This document shows positions 25,781 to 36,820 of a DNA stretch of 64,000 nucleotides, one piece after another. This DNA comes from Bacillus sp. FJAT-18017 (GTDB lineage Bacteria; Bacillota; Bacilli; Bacillales; Cytobacillaceae). Location of the stretch: NCBI RefSeq assembly GCF_001278805.1, contig NZ_CP012602.1, forward strand, positions 3,128,501-3,192,500, given 5' to 3'. Position numbers and translations under genes: made by a program. Within the stretch, counting starts at the first letter, position 1; each line of letters opens with the position of its first letter. A model generated the notes under the pieces. The model searched no databases. It saw only the letters and a list, made by a program, of their open reading frames with translations, and was not told the DNA's origin.

Positions 25781-27583
25781 CTAATTGACTGCATCCTGAT
25801 ATCGTTCAACTAATCCATTTTGCAGCAGATACATTTTGTGATAAAGACCCTTTATCGCAAGAAGCTCTTGATGGTTTCCGCGTTCAACGATTTCTCCTTT
25901 ATGGAGCACCAGTATTTGGTCCGCATCTTGAATCGTCGAGAGCCTGTGGGCAATCGCAATGGTTGTTCGGCCTTTCCTCATTTTGTTCAATGCTGTCTGG
26001 ATCGCTTCCTCTGTTTCGGTATCTATATTCGCAGTCGCTTCGTCCAGGACAAGAATTTTAGGATCAGTCGCGATCGTTCTCGCAAAAGCGATTAACTGAC
26101 GCTGGCCGCTTGAAAAGGCCGCCCCCCGTTCAACGACCTTATGATCATACTTGTCATCCAACTTTTCAATAAATAAATGCGCCTGAACAAATCTTGCAGC
26201 TTCCACTATCTTCTTATCAGGCATTTCTTTGTCATGGAGACGAATATTATCCGCAACCGTCCCATAGAACAAGAACGGATCCTGAAGGACGAGTCCCATT
26301 CTCTTCCTCAATTCATCCTTTGAAAAATTTTTCGAGGACACGCCATCAATGAGGATTTCTCCACGGTCAAATTCATAGAACCGCATAAGCAGATTAATAA
26401 TGGAGCTCTTTCCGCTCCCTGTGTGTCCGACAAGGGCGACTGTCTCGCCTGGATTTGCGGTAAAAGAAATATTTTTAAGAACATCTGTCTTGCCATCATA
26501 CGAAAAGCTGACATTTTTAATCTCAATTTTTCCATCCTTAACTTTAAGGTCTTCATCTTCCTTCTGTGTAGGGGCAAGTTCCTCTTCATCAAGCAAGCGG
26601 AATACCCTTGACCCTGCTACAATTGCTTGTTGATAAAGAGACAGCCTCATCATCATCTGGTTGACTGGCTCAAAGAATCGATCAAGATAATTCACAAATG
26701 CATATAGTACCCCGATTTCAACGGATACTTCGAGTGACGCAACGCCAAAATAACTTAGGACCAAAATCAGGGCCAGGATATAAATCATATCAATTGCTGG
26801 CCGCAGTAAAAGTGCATCCAGCTTAATGTTTTTCATTCCGGCCATATAATGGCGCTCGTTTATATCACCAAATTCCTTGCGAAGCCGTTTTTCCTGCCTG
26901 AACACCTGGATAATCGGCATACCCTGAAGTGATTCACTCAGCTTTGCATTGAGCTGGCTAAGCCTCTCCCTCATATCGAGATAGTAGCGGGAGCTGTACT
27001 TCCTATACAGTATTATGACAGCAAAAATAACCGGAAGCAGGACTAAACAGAATAAAGCCAGCTTCACATCAAGCATGAACATCGCAATGAAAATACCGAA
27101 CAAAAGGAAGCCGCTTTGAATAAACGTAGCAATTACGGTTACGAACATGTCCTTAATGGCTTCTGTGTCATTGGTTACCCTCGAGACAATGCTCCCTGCC
27201 GGTGTTTTATCAAAATAGCGCATCCCAAGTGCCTGCACCTTTGAGAAAACATCAATCCTCAGCTGCTGGATAATCTTCAGGGCAATTTCCTGGAATTTAA
27301 CTAGCTGGAAATACAACAGAAATGCCTTAGCCACCTGTGTTCCCATGTAAATGATCCCTAGGGTCAATAACGGACGAAATTCAATATTGTTTGGAAGCAA
27401 ATAATCATCAATAAATATTTTTACCAGGTACGGCCCTGCAATGTCTCCGATTGTCGTCAAAAGAAGTAGCGCAAATGCGATGGCGATTGCCTTTTTATGC
27501 GGTTTTGTATAGGACAGAAGCCGGTATAAAACCTTTCTCTGTTCCTTGTCTGTCAGGTTTGTATTCAACTTATTGCCCCCCAT
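25781..27583 (-). CDS. ABC exporter subunit, BmrD/YheH-like
   Basis: 600 aa from an ATG at 27583, overlapping the end of its partner gene; a TTG start at 27568 behind GGGGGG is also possible. Six-helix type I exporter domain (residues 20-310), then a nucleotide-binding domain: Walker A GHTGSGKSS, Q-loop VLQDPFLF, signature FSSGQRQL (degenerate LSGGQ), Walker B ILVLDEA. Its partner keeps a canonical signature. Such asymmetric pairs (BmrCD, LmrCD) form heterodimeric multidrug exporters. Confidence 0.88.
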   Translation of the reverse strand: MGGNKLNTNLTDKEQRKVLYRLLSYTKPHKKAIAIAFALLLLTTIGDIAGPYLVKIFIDDYLLPNNIEFRPLLTLGIIYMGTQVAKAFLLYFQLVKFQEIALKIIQQLRIDVFSKVQALGMRYFDKTPAGSIVSRVTNDTEAIKDMFVTVIATFIQSGFLLFGIFIAMFMLDVKLALFCLVLLPVIFAVIILYRKYSSRYYLDMRERLSQLNAKLSESLQGMPIIQVFRQEKRLRKEFGDINERHYMAGMKNIKLDALLLRPAIDMIYILALILVLSYFGVASLEVSVEIGVLYAFVNYLDRFFEPVNQMMMRLSLYQQAIVAGSRVFRLLDEEELAPTQKEDEDLKVKDGKIEIKNVSFSYDGKTDVLKNISFTANPGETVALVGHTGSGKSSIINLLMRFYEFDRGEILIDGVSSKNFSKDELRKRMGLVLQDPFLFYGTVADNIRLHDKEMPDKKIVEAARFVQAHLFIEKLDDKYDHKVVERGAAFSSGQRQLIAFARTIATDPKILVLDEATANIDTETEEAIQTALNKMRKGRTTIAIAHRLSTIQDADQILVLHKGEIVERGNHQELLAIKGLYHKMYLLQNGLVERYQDAVN

Positions 27584-29321
27584 GTTCAACAAGCTCTTCA
27601 AGCTGCTGGCGCAAGTACATTTCGCGGTACCAGCCGTCATTTTCCATCAACTGCTCATGTGTTCCACGCTCTGTAATCCTGCCTTCTTCAATGACGAGGA
27701 TGAGGTTTGCATGCTGGATGGCACTCAGGCGATGGGATGTAATAATGGTTGTCTTCCCTTCCCTCTCCTGCTTCAGAGCTCCAAGAATGGCTTCTTCTGT
27801 CTTGGCATCAACTGCTGATAAGGAATCATCAAGGATTAAAACTTCAGGATTCAGGATAAGCGCACGAGCAATCGAAATCCGCTGTTTTTGCCCCCCGGAT
27901 AGCGAAACACCACGTTCTCCAACCACTGTTTCATATCCATTTGTAAAACCGAGAATATCTTCATGGATATTGGCAAGCTTGGCTGCAGCGATAATTTCAT
28001 CTCTTGATGCATCAGGCCTTGCAAAGGCAATGTTTTCTGCAACGGTTGCCGAAAACAAGAAATGGTCCTGAGGCACATATCCAATCGCCTCTCTTAGTTG
28101 CTCAAGGCGATAGCTTTCAATATTTGCTCCTCCAAAACGGATTTCTCCAGATATATTGGTGTATTCCCGAATCAGAAGCTTGAGCAGTGTAGTTTTTCCG
28201 GCACCTGTCTTCCCGACAATCCCGAGTGTCTCCCCTTTTCCTGTTGAAAAGTAAATATCTTTTAGCAGCGGGCTTTCCTCGCCTGGAAATGCAAACTCTT
28301 TAATGCAATATTCGATGTCTCCAGCAGGAGTATGTGCAATTGCCTCCGGAGTATCCCGGATATCTTGGGGCTGTCTTAAAAGTGAAGCTACCCTGTCATA
28401 GGAAGCGCGGCCCCGTTCAACAATATTGAAGAGCCATCCAAATGCCAGCATTGGCCAAATTAAAAGTCCTAAATATGTAGTAAAAGAAATAAGTTCACCT
28501 ATCGTCATGGTTCCGTTTAAAACATCGCGCGCCCCGAAGCCGATAGAGAGGAAAAAGGAAATGGCAACAATGATTGAAATAGTCGGATCGTAAAGAGCAT
28601 CTATTTTTGCTACGGTTATGTTCTTTTCAACAACATCCTCGGACTGCTTGGTAAAATCCTCGATGTCCTCTTGTTCCTGCCCAAATGTCTTGATTACCTT
28701 GATGCCTGATATACTTTCCTGGGTTTTATCATTTAACGAAGAGAAGGCTTCCTGTGCTTTATGAAACGAACGGTGAAGCATTGTTCCAAACCAGCTTGTC
28801 AGCCAGGCCATTAAAGGCATTGGGATAAGTGCAATTAGAGTCAGCTTCCAGCTAATCGTGAAGGCCATGGCCAGGATAACAAACCCGCCTGTCGCAAGGG
28901 AGTCTACCAGTGTCAATACGCCAACCCCCGCTGTCTGCTGGATTGCCTGAAGATCGTTTGTTGCGTGAGCCATTAAGTCCCCGATCCGTCTATTTTGATA
29001 AAAACCTGGAGACATTTTTGTAAAGTGTTCAAACAATTGATCCCGGAGCTTCCTCGTCAATTTCACAGCTGAACCGAAAATCATGATTCTCCAGAAATAT
29101 CTCATAACATACATCGCTAAACCCGCACTGAGCAAAATGGCAACCCATTTACCCATGCCTGCTTTAGTGATGGTTCCGTCTTTGACGCTATCAGCAACAA
29201 TCCCAATTACCTTTGGTGGAATGAGCTGGAGAAAGGCGACGAACATCAAAACCAGGATACCTGATACATACGCTTTCCGTTCCTCCCAGAAGAACCATTT
29301 TAACTCTGCAAATATTCTCAT
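27570..29321 (-). CDS. ABC exporter subunit, BmrC/YheI-like
   Basis: 583 aa, six-helix membrane domain and ATPase with Walker A GKTGAGKTT, Q-loop YVPQDHFLF, signature LSGGQKQR and Walker B VLILDDS. The last part is the usual Walker B Glu replaced by Asp, which marks the degenerate-site partner of a heterodimer. It is translationally coupled with the downstream BmrD-like gene. B. subtilis has this pair elsewhere (yheIH), so here it has been inserted between yneF and ynzD. Confidence 0.88.
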   Translation of the reverse strand: MRIFAELKWFFWEERKAYVSGILVLMFVAFLQLIPPKVIGIVADSVKDGTITKAGMGKWVAILLSAGLAMYVMRYFWRIMIFGSAVKLTRKLRDQLFEHFTKMSPGFYQNRRIGDLMAHATNDLQAIQQTAGVGVLTLVDSLATGGFVILAMAFTISWKLTLIALIPMPLMAWLTSWFGTMLHRSFHKAQEAFSSLNDKTQESISGIKVIKTFGQEQEDIEDFTKQSEDVVEKNITVAKIDALYDPTISIIVAISFFLSIGFGARDVLNGTMTIGELISFTTYLGLLIWPMLAFGWLFNIVERGRASYDRVASLLRQPQDIRDTPEAIAHTPAGDIEYCIKEFAFPGEESPLLKDIYFSTGKGETLGIVGKTGAGKTTLLKLLIREYTNISGEIRFGGANIESYRLEQLREAIGYVPQDHFLFSATVAENIAFARPDASRDEIIAAAKLANIHEDILGFTNGYETVVGERGVSLSGGQKQRISIARALILNPEVLILDDSLSAVDAKTEEAILGALKQEREGKTTIITSHRLSAIQHANLILVIEEGRITERGTHEQLMENDGWYREMYLRQQLEELVEHGGQ

Positions 29322-29469
29322 GACTTCCCCCTAATCTCTATTTTTAAATCATCTAAAAGAGCCCCCACAAGAAACCTATTTTAACAAATTTTTTAAAAAT
29401 AAGGAAGATTGTAACAACATATTTATTCAAATAGAAAAGCACCCTCTATCCGAGGATGCCTTGTCCAAC

Positions 29470-29691
29470 TTATTTAGTTTGCTGCTTGTTCATTGCAGCC
29501 ATCATTTGATTGATTTTCTTTTGAGAGGGCTTCATGCCCATTTGCATCATCATAACTTTTAACATTTGTTCATTAATAGGCGGATTTTTCTTCAAATAAT
29601 CCATCATGTACCTGCGTGTTATAAAAAATCCGATTACAATGCCGACAATTAGCGCCAACACTGCAATGGTTATCACCCAGCCTGTAGCCAT
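29470..29691 (-). CDS. yneF: UPF0154 membrane protein YneF
   Basis: 73 aa from the ATG at 29691 (GGAGGAAAT site). One N-terminal helix (about 5-24) ending FFITRRYM, then a conserved Met-rich cytosolic tail, [21 protein letters not shown]. It is highly conserved in Firmicutes with no assigned function. Between sirA and the exporter genes, as in the yne block. Confidence 0.88.
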   Translation of the reverse strand: MATGWVITIAVLALIVGIVIGFFITRRYMMDYLKKNPPINEQMLKVMMMQMGMKPSQKKINQMMAAMNKQQTK

Positions 29692-29763
29692 CGTATTTCC
29701 TCCTCCATGTTGTCCTTCAAAAATGTAAATTACCAAGCGTAATTATACACCAATTCGCCTGCA

Positions 29764-30210
29764 TTAGACAAATTTTCTTTCCTTAATTGGCCTAAGCCAG
29801 CCATATTTTGTGTTATCGAGATCAATGGCAAGGAAAGAGGCTTCGCATTTACGGAGAACTTCAAAGAATGCCGTTTCCGCTTCATAACCGCCATCCGCGG
29901 TAATAAGAATATGCTGCTCAAATACAGCAAGTGTTGCTGAACTATTTTTTCCGTTTGCTTCTATTTTATATAATCCATTTTGGACTGAGAATCCTTTGGT
30001 TTTTTCCAGCTGTCTGTGTAAAAGCTGATGGATTCTCAAAACGGGCATGGGCTTGGTTATAAAATTGATCTGCAAATCTGTGACCTTCTTTAATTCTCCT
30101 TCAGCCTGCCTATTTTCCCTAAACAAATGAAAAAATATGCGCTCTCTTCCGAAGTAATGTGAAGCAAACTCGTCTTCTATTAAATAGAGTTGATATTTTC
30201 TCATCTTCAT
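29764..30210 (-). CDS. sirA: Sporulation inhibitor of replication SirA (YneE)
   Basis: 148 aa. The N-terminal YQLYLIEDEFASHYFGRE and the C-terminal GGYEAETAFFEVLRK and RYGWLRPIKERKFV-like ending match SirA. In B. subtilis it is made under Spo0A-P control and binds domain I of DnaA to block new replication rounds in cells entering sporulation. Location between tkt and yneF is the conserved one. Two nearby ATGs (30210 and 30204) are possible starts. Confidence 0.88.
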   Translation of the reverse strand: MKMRKYQLYLIEDEFASHYFGRERIFFHLFRENRQAEGELKKVTDLQINFITKPMPVLRIHQLLHRQLEKTKGFSVQNGLYKIEANGKNSSATLAVFEQHILITADGGYEAETAFFEVLRKCEASFLAIDLDNTKYGWLRPIKERKFV

Positions 30211-30561
30211 TCTCTCCCCGTTAATGGACTTTAGGAAAGGCAGACATCACTAAATGTGAGAACAGGAAATTAACCTGATGTAAAGGACATGATGGGAAGG
30301 TCGTTGAAAAAAGTATTAGAAAGCAATCAATTCGGATAATTCAAAATTTACCTTATCCTTAATTATACTATTCTATCAATGGACTGTCACGATATTTGCG
30401 GTTATTTCAAAGATAAAACCATTTTTATATAATTTTTTGAGAGTTTTACATACAATCATAAAATTCCACCTAACTCTTTAGCCAAAACTCCACCTTTTGC
30501 TCATGCGGGTATACGCCTGTTACCATAGGATATTATAATTCAGCAAATAGGAGGAATCATT
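30211..30561. other. Divergent promoter region with a sigma-K-like -10
   Basis: No gene. CATAGGATA at 30524-30532 fits the sigma-K -10 consensus CATANNNTA, with AC about 16 bp upstream, just ahead of the CotW-like coat gene. Sigma-K drives late mother-cell coat genes. Confidence 0.5.
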
Positions 30562-30879
30562 GTGAAAAATCATAATGGAAGCGACTTGTCAGGCGATATT
30601 ATGAAGTTGATTGTTTCAAAAACACTTAATAAATATGGAGTAAACAAAAAATCATTATCACCTGAAGACAGGGAAAGGGTGAGGGATTTGGTTCACCGAT
30701 TGAAGGAGCAGACCGATGCATTTTTAAGTCAGCATAATCGGGCAGGTTCAGGATCGGATGGAAAAGGTTCACATCTTACTCCAGATATTGAGGAAAAGCA
30801 CCATAAGCATAAATACGATAATGATGTAAATCTAGTTTGGAAACCCGGATTTTCTAGGAAACATAAAAAAATAGACTAA
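30562..30879 (+). CDS. CotW-like spore coat protein
   Basis: 105 aa from a GTG with a GGAGGAA site. The helical segment DIMKLIVSKTLNKYGVNKK followed by SPEDRERVRDLVHRLKEQT resembles B. subtilis CotW, and the length is the same. The His/Lys-rich C-terminus is less conserved. It precedes cotX by 80 bp, as coat-gene clusters do. A sigma-K-like -10 lies upstream. Expected in the insoluble coat layer. Confidence 0.7.
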   Translation: MKNHNGSDLSGDIMKLIVSKTLNKYGVNKKSLSPEDRERVRDLVHRLKEQTDAFLSQHNRAGSGSDGKGSHLTPDIEEKHHKHKYDNDVNLVWKPGFSRKHKKID

Positions 30880-30958
30880 TGACCTCGATAATTTGTCCAT
30901 ACCTTCTTACTTTCCCCTGAATAGTCTAGTAGGGAAAACAAAGATAGGAGGAATAACA

Positions 30959-31414
30959 TTGAGCCGAAGAAGAAGCCATTCAAGCTGCAACTCTTGGTCA
31001 GCTTTAAGCGGGGAAGACCATCCGCTATCAGGATCTGGAAGGATTAATAAAACGCAGGAAGCACGCCAGCGCAGCGTTGCTACCCAATGCTCTGACGAAG
31101 TGATCGTAGTTAGGAATTCTGTTGATTGTACAGTTACTTCGACTGATACGAAGGCTGCCGTTTCTCTGCAGGTTGCACTGCAGGCTGCCATTAATGCAGT
31201 CATTCGCTTGTCCATTGCAGATGGCGCATTAGCCGAAAGAGTCTCCCAGGAACTTCTGGAATCTTCCAGGATCCATCAAACAACCAGGCAGCGTACGATT
31301 GTCGAAAACTGCCGTGGTGTAACCGTTACAACCACCGACACACAAATCGCTGTAAACATTCAAGTCCTGATTCAACTGTTAATTGCGTTAATCGTAGAAT
31401 TGGATATCCTGTAA
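30959..31414 (+). CDS. cotX: Spore coat protein X (CotX) family
   Basis: 151 aa from a TTG at 30959 with an excellent TAGGAGG site. Two CotX repeats are present: VRNSVDCTVTSTDTKAAVSL followed by QVALQAAI, and a second with VTVTTTDTQIAVNIQVLIQL ending LIVELDIL. The Ser/Arg-rich N-terminus is variable. CotX-type proteins cross-link in the outer coat and crust. With the CotW-like gene it forms a plus-strand coat island between sirA and tkt. Confidence 0.88.
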   Translation: MSRRRSHSSCNSWSALSGEDHPLSGSGRINKTQEARQRSVATQCSDEVIVVRNSVDCTVTSTDTKAAVSLQVALQAAINAVIRLSIADGALAERVSQELLESSRIHQTTRQRTIVENCRGVTVTTTDTQIAVNIQVLIQLLIALIVELDIL

Positions 31415-31419
31415 TCCCA

Positions 31420-31455
31420 TAAGGAAAGAGGCCGGAAAACTTATTCCGGCCTCTC
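31420..31455 (-). terminator. Bidirectional terminator between cotX and tkt
   Basis: AGAGGCCGGAA pairs with TTCCGGCCTCT; pyrimidine tract follows on the plus strand and purine tract on the other side. Confidence 0.75.
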
Positions 31456-31468
31456 CTTCTTATGTCTA

Positions 31469-33475
31469 TTAGTTGTTCAACAGTTCTTTCACCTTAGACA
31501 CAACATTGCTTGTACTAAAGCCGTACTCTTCCATGATTTTTTCACCAGGGGCAGATGCACCAAATGTATCGATGGCTAGGACTTCCCCTTCATCACCTGT
31601 ATAGCGGTGCCATCCAAGGGAAGCACCCATTTCTATACCAAGACGTTTTTTGACAGCTTTAGGAATGACTGATTCTTTATATTCCTTTGATTGCTGTTCA
31701 AAGCGATCCCAGGAAGGCATGCTCACTACAGACACTTCAATCCCTTCCTTGGCAAGCTCTGCCTGAGCCTTGACTGCTAGGCCAACCTCAGAACCGGATG
31801 CTAATAGAAGTGCATCAGGCGTATCTTTTTGAGCTGGGGAGATAACATAAGCTCCCTTTGATACACCTTCATACGCATTTTTATCCGTGCCTTTGATTGT
31901 CGGCAGGTTTTGCCTGGTCAGCACAAGCGCTGTAGGCTTATCCCTTGATTCTATCGCCAGTTTCCAAGCCGCAGCTGTTTCGTTGCCGTCTGCAGGACGG
32001 ATGATGCCCAGATTCGGCATAGCCCTTAAAGCCGCCAACTGCTCAACAGGCTCATGTGTAGGGCCATCTTCCCCTACAGCGATACTGTCATGCGTAAATA
32101 CATAAGTGACTGGCAAGCCCATTAGAGCCGCAAGCCTGATAGCAGGACGAAGGTAATCAGAGAAAACGAAGAAGGTCCCTGCAAATACTTTTAATCCACC
32201 ATGCAGAGCCATACCATTCAGGGCAGCTCCCATTGCAAATTCGCGGACACCGAACCAAATATTCCTACCTTCATAGGAATGAGGCATAAAGTCACTGGAA
32301 TTTTTAATAAGTGTTTTGTTTGAGCCAGCAAGGTCAGCAGAACCTCCAAAGAAGATAGGCAGGTTTTTAGCAATAGCATTCAAAGCCTCACCTGAAGAAG
32401 CCCGGCTTGCAAGGCTCTTGTCTTCTTCATATACAGGAAGGTCCTTATCCCAGCCTTCAGGAAGTTCACCGCTTAGAGCTTGCTCAAGCTGTGTTCCCAA
32501 TTCTGGGTATTCCTTCTTATATTGATCAAAAAGATCATTCCATTCCTTCTCTTTCTTCTCGCCATGCTCTGCAATCATTTTGCGGAAATGGTCGTATACT
32601 TCTTCAGGAACGTGGAAGTCTTGATCAAATGTCCATTTATATGCTTCTTTTGTGAGCTTAAGCTCGTCCATTCCAAGCGGAGCCCCGTGTACGTCAGATT
32701 TCCCGGCAAGGTTTGGTGAACCATAGCCAATGACTGTTTTCACTTCAATCATAGTAGGCTGGTCTACGTTATTCCTTGCTTCTTCAAGCGCACGCGCTAC
32801 CTCATGAAGGTCGTTTCCATCCTCCACTCGGATATATTGCCATCCATAAGCAAGGAATCTTTCCTTTACGCTTTCAGAGAACGACTGATGAAGATCTCCA
32901 TCTAGAGAGATATCATTTGAATCATAAAGAACAATCAGTCGCCCGAGCTTAAGATGGCCAGCCAGCGATGCAGCTTCTGCGGAAACGCCTTCCATCAGGT
33001 CGCCATCACCACAAATGCTGTATGTATAGTGGTTAACGAGTTCAAAATTGTCTTTATTGTAAACCGCGGCAACATGGCGTTCAGCCATCGCCATACCAAC
33101 TGCCATTGCAATACCCTGGCCTAATGGCCCTGTAGTCGCTTCAACACCCTCTGTATGGCCATACTCAGGATGCCCTGGTGTTTTGGAGCCCCACTGGCGG
33201 AAGTTTTTTATGTCATCCATTGTAACGTTATATCCAGATAAATGAAGAAGGCTGTACAACAGCATCGAACCATGTCCCGCTGATAAAACAAAACGGTCCC
33301 TGTTGAACCAATTTGGGTTCTTTGGATTATGGTTCATATAACGGGTCCATAGCGTATACGCCATTGGCGCTGCACCCATCGGCATTCCCGGATGCCCGGA
33401 ATTAGCTTTTTCAATTGCATCGATCGACAATGTTCTGATCGAGGTTACGGACAAAGCATCAATTTGATCAAACAT
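31469..33475 (-). CDS. tkt: Transketolase
   Basis: 668 aa from the ATG at 33475 (AAAGGATG site). Thiamine-diphosphate binding motif [26 protein letters not shown] sequence is near residue 155. The active-site His comes early in [10 protein letters not shown]. Pyrimidine-domain signatures [15 protein letters not shown] and [16 protein letters not shown] are present. It exchanges two-carbon ketol units between sugar phosphates in the non-oxidative pentose phosphate pathway. Position downstream of ynzC is conserved. Confidence 0.95.
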   Translation of the reverse strand: MFDQIDALSVTSIRTLSIDAIEKANSGHPGMPMGAAPMAYTLWTRYMNHNPKNPNWFNRDRFVLSAGHGSMLLYSLLHLSGYNVTMDDIKNFRQWGSKTPGHPEYGHTEGVEATTGPLGQGIAMAVGMAMAERHVAAVYNKDNFELVNHYTYSICGDGDLMEGVSAEAASLAGHLKLGRLIVLYDSNDISLDGDLHQSFSESVKERFLAYGWQYIRVEDGNDLHEVARALEEARNNVDQPTMIEVKTVIGYGSPNLAGKSDVHGAPLGMDELKLTKEAYKWTFDQDFHVPEEVYDHFRKMIAEHGEKKEKEWNDLFDQYKKEYPELGTQLEQALSGELPEGWDKDLPVYEEDKSLASRASSGEALNAIAKNLPIFFGGSADLAGSNKTLIKNSSDFMPHSYEGRNIWFGVREFAMGAALNGMALHGGLKVFAGTFFVFSDYLRPAIRLAALMGLPVTYVFTHDSIAVGEDGPTHEPVEQLAALRAMPNLGIIRPADGNETAAAWKLAIESRDKPTALVLTRQNLPTIKGTDKNAYEGVSKGAYVISPAQKDTPDALLLASGSEVGLAVKAQAELAKEGIEVSVVSMPSWDRFEQQSKEYKESVIPKAVKKRLGIEMGASLGWHRYTGDEGEVLAIDTFGASAPGEKIMEEYGFSTSNVVSKVKELLNN

Positions 33476-33640
33476 GAAATACATCCTTTCACTATTCAGT
33501 TTCGTACCACTTTATTATTATAGCCTACTGCCTGTAAGACAACAAATTACTTCCCCTGCCAGTATCTAAAGTTCCCTTTTATGACAAAAAAGAAACGTAA
33601 ACATCTTATTTCAGGCAGTTTCAAAACAGGAAAGACGCCA

Positions 33641-33874
33641 TTAATGCAGATGGCGCCCTTTCTTTCTGTTTTTGATTTTCTGTGGTGTTACATCATTCCC
33701 AATCGGGTCGATGAAAGTCGTATTGGTTAATGTGTCAAGCATGGAAGAACGGAAAACCTGAAGATATTCCTTTCTTAACATGGACTGTTCTTTCGCCTCA
33801 TCCTCAGTTAAGCCATCTGCTTTTGCCTTCCTGGCTAATTCATTGATGCGGTTCATCTTTTCTTTTGAAAGCAT
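33641..33874 (-). CDS. ynzC: DUF896 protein YnzC
   Basis: 77 aa from the ATG at 33874 (GAGGGATTTGCC site). The helical hairpin MNRINELARKAKADGLTEDE followed by RKEYLQVFRSSM is the DUF896 signature, and the C-terminus GNDVTPQKIKNRK is also conserved. In B. subtilis it closes the LexA-controlled yneA-yneB-ynzC operon. Function unknown. A terminator hairpin (GGCGCC...GGCGTC) follows. Confidence 0.88.
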   Translation of the reverse strand: MLSKEKMNRINELARKAKADGLTEDEAKEQSMLRKEYLQVFRSSMLDTLTNTTFIDPIGNDVTPQKIKNRKKGRHLH

Positions 33875-33944
33875 GGCAAATCCCTCTTTCGAATAAACTA
33901 CCATGCATGATACTAGAACTCTACATATTTTACAAGGCAGATGC

Positions 33945-34613
<669 letters not shown>

Positions 34614-34943
34614 CTATTCATTTTCCCCGGCACTAGCGAGCTCTGTTCCGGTTTCCAGACGATTCTTCTTTACTGGAACTACTAACTCCTCACCCGGAAA
34701 AATTGTTTCCCCGGCTAACTGATTATTTTTCTTGAGCCATTTCACGATTTCAGCGCGATCCATTGAATGGTTTTCCGACAATTCTCCAGCAATCTCCCAA
34801 AGAGAATCGCCTTCCTCTATTGTAACAGTTATGTATTTGTTTTTATCTGCAGGCTTATTTAGGATATTTGCAGAAAATGCAAAGATGCAGCTTAGTGCCA
34901 AAATAATAATGACGTACGAATAATTGCTCCATATTTTTTTCAT
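34614..34943 (-). CDS. yneA: Cell division suppressor YneA
   Basis: 109 aa from the ATG at 34943. N-terminal membrane helix (residues 8-25), then an outward LysM domain: YITVTIEEGDSLWEIAGEL ... FPGEELVVPV. YneA is the SOS-induced division inhibitor of Bacillus, acting on late division proteins until proteolysis releases the block. It is first in the operon under three LexA sites shared with lexA. Confidence 0.9.
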   Translation of the reverse strand: MKKIWSNYSYVIIILALSCIFAFSANILNKPADKNKYITVTIEEGDSLWEIAGELSENHSMDRAEIVKWLKKNNQLAGETIFPGEELVVPVKKNRLETGTELASAGENE

Positions 34944-34958
34944 AGGTAAACCCCTCCA

Positions 34959-35038
34959 CGAATATATGTTCGGTTCTTTGGTTTTATTATAGTACGAACA
35001 CTTGTTTGTCGTCAACCAATAACTCGAACTTATGTTTG
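34959..35038. promoter_or_regulatory. Three LexA operators (SOS boxes)
   Basis: CGAATATATGTTCG (34959-34972), CGAACACTTGTTTG (34995-35008) and CGAACTTATGTTTG (35025-35038) match or nearly match CGAAC-N4-GTTCG. They lie between divergent yneA and lexA, as in B. subtilis, so LexA should repress both. Confidence 0.92.
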
Positions 35039-35097
35039 TGTTTTTGGGAAGGACATGCTATAATAAGGTAACATTACCAGAAGAGGTGTATCCATAT

Positions 35098-35718
35098 ATG
35101 GCTAAAATATCAAAACGGCAGCAGGAGATTCTGGACTTTATAAAGGGCGAGGTCAAGAAAAAGGGGTATCCACCTTCCGTCCGTGAAATCGGAGAAGCTG
35201 TTGGTCTTGCTTCCAGCTCCACCGTCCATGGCCATCTCGAAAGGCTGGAGATGAAAGGCCTGATTAGGCGGGACCCAACGAAACCAAGAGCCATTGAAAT
35301 TCTGGAGATTGAGGAAAACTACATTCCACAGTCAAGGATTGTGAATGTCCCTGTCGTCGGACGTGTCACAGCCGGCCAGCCAATAACCGCGGTTGAAAAT
35401 GTCGAGGAATACTTCCCGCTCCCTGAAAGAATGGTGCCATCGGACGAGCAGGTATTCATGCTTGAGATTATGGGAGAAAGTATGATTGAGGCGGGCATCC
35501 TTGATGGGGATTATGTAATAGTAAAACAACAGCAGACAGCCAATAATGGTGACATCGTTGTTGCTATGACCACTGAGGACGAAGCGACTTGTAAACGGTT
35601 CTACAAAGAAAAAGACTACTTCCGCCTTCAGCCTGAAAACTCTGCAATGGAACCAATTATTTTAAGAGAGGTTTCTATTCTTGGAAAAGTGATCGGGGTT
35701 TACAGAAGCATTCATTAA
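35098..35718 (+). CDS. lexA: LexA repressor
   Basis: 206 aa from ATG at 35098 (AGAGGTG site). Winged-helix domain [15 protein letters not shown] ... [13 protein letters not shown], then Ala-Gly cleavage site in RVTAGQP near residue 92, and the protease domain with catalytic Ser in [10 protein letters not shown] and Lys in EATCKRFY. It represses SOS genes and self-cleaves on RecA filaments. Autoregulated through the boxes just upstream. Terminator at 35720-35750. Confidence 0.97.
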   Translation: MAKISKRQQEILDFIKGEVKKKGYPPSVREIGEAVGLASSSTVHGHLERLEMKGLIRRDPTKPRAIEILEIEENYIPQSRIVNVPVVGRVTAGQPITAVENVEEYFPLPERMVPSDEQVFMLEIMGESMIEAGILDGDYVIVKQQQTANNGDIVVAMTTEDEATCKRFYKEKDYFRLQPENSAMEPIILREVSILGKVIGVYRSIH

Positions 35719-35770
35719 AAAACAGGCTACCCTGGGTTAGCCTGTTTTTTCTTTGTTATTTAAATTATTC

Positions 35771-35998
35771 CTATCTGCCGGCAGGTGCATCCTCTCGAGC
35801 TTCCAGCCGTTCTACATACCAAACCTTGATTTGGGACAATATTGAAAAGACAAGGAAGAAATTCATGGACCATACCCCTATAAATGGCGCAATTCCACCA
35901 AACTCTATCGTGACATACCCCTTGAGAGCCATAACTATGTAAGATTCAACAAATACAAGGATAAACCCCAGGACTCCAGCAACAGCCATTCTAATCAT
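35771..35998 (-). CDS. Small two-helix membrane protein
   Basis: 75 aa. Helices at about residues 3-27 and 35-57 flank a short loop (KGYVTIEFGGIAP). The C-terminus KVWYVERLEAREDAPAGR is charged. No family recognised. The lexA terminator is shared at its 3' end, and upstream is a long gene-free stretch. Confidence 0.55.
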   Translation of the reverse strand: MIRMAVAGVLGFILVFVESYIVMALKGYVTIEFGGIAPFIGVWSMNFFLVFSILSQIKVWYVERLEAREDAPAGR

Positions 35999-35999
35999 T

Positions 36000-36590
36000 T
36001 TAATCCCCCATTTCCCTTATTCAAAAGTTTGCCATATTGTTTTTACAGAAATGTGAACTTAACTAAGAAACCACCATTTTTAACTTGGAATCTGATATTT
36101 TATAAATACAGAGACACATCAATAGCAATTGCAGCATGTATATAAAACAACCAGGGCAATTGTTAAGATTTTGCAACACATCAAGAATTAAACTGAAGAT
36201 TTTTCTTAACATCCAGAAACTACACAAACGAGGATCCAGTTACAACTAGAATCAGCCAGTCAGTCAACTTAGATAAACAAACACCGCAGCAGCTAGATCG
36301 TACAGCTTTGTATTCTCGCTTCATACGCTGGGGCCAGTATTACACCATGACTCATCCTGTTTTTCACACCCTAGAATTCAACAGGCTCCAACTACTATGA
36401 AGCCAACACGATGAAAAATGAAGTACACCTATGACACATAACCAGCCAGGTCACTGCAACAAGACACATCTTGCAGCTTTCCATCATGATACTTACACGA
36501 ATATGCAACCAGATACAGATCTGCTTTCCGCCTGCAGGCATATTGCTTAGCAGGCCCCGACAAAAAGCATTGAAAAATGCTGTTCATACC
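36000..36590 (+). ncRNA. Gene-free stretch, possible untranslated RNA
   Basis: No credible gene lies here. The plus strand is noticeably A/C-rich and ends in a strong intrinsic terminator at 36593-36625 that has no coding gene to serve. A noncoding transcript is possible, but no RNA family is recognised and no promoter is assigned. Confidence 0.25.
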
Positions 36591-36592
36591 CA

Positions 36593-36625
36593 AACCGCCG
36601 CCAATCCCCCTTGGCGGTTGTTTTT
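36593..36625 (+). terminator. Orphan intrinsic terminator
   Basis: AACCGCC pairs with GGCGGTT, followed by GTTTTTGTTT on the plus strand. No plus-strand coding gene ends here. Confidence 0.7.
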
Positions 36626-36820
36626 GTTTCATCTTATTCTTTACTTATCATTATATACTATCCTTCCATACTTAGTCACAAAAAAAGTTCACTATTTTGT
36701 CACACTTTTTCTAGTGATATAACTCCAGTTTTTAAAAAGGAACTAGTAATTCTGGCCATTTTTTACTATTTATACTATCTTACTTCCTCAATGGGAATTA
36801 ATCTTGGCTCTTTCAAGATT

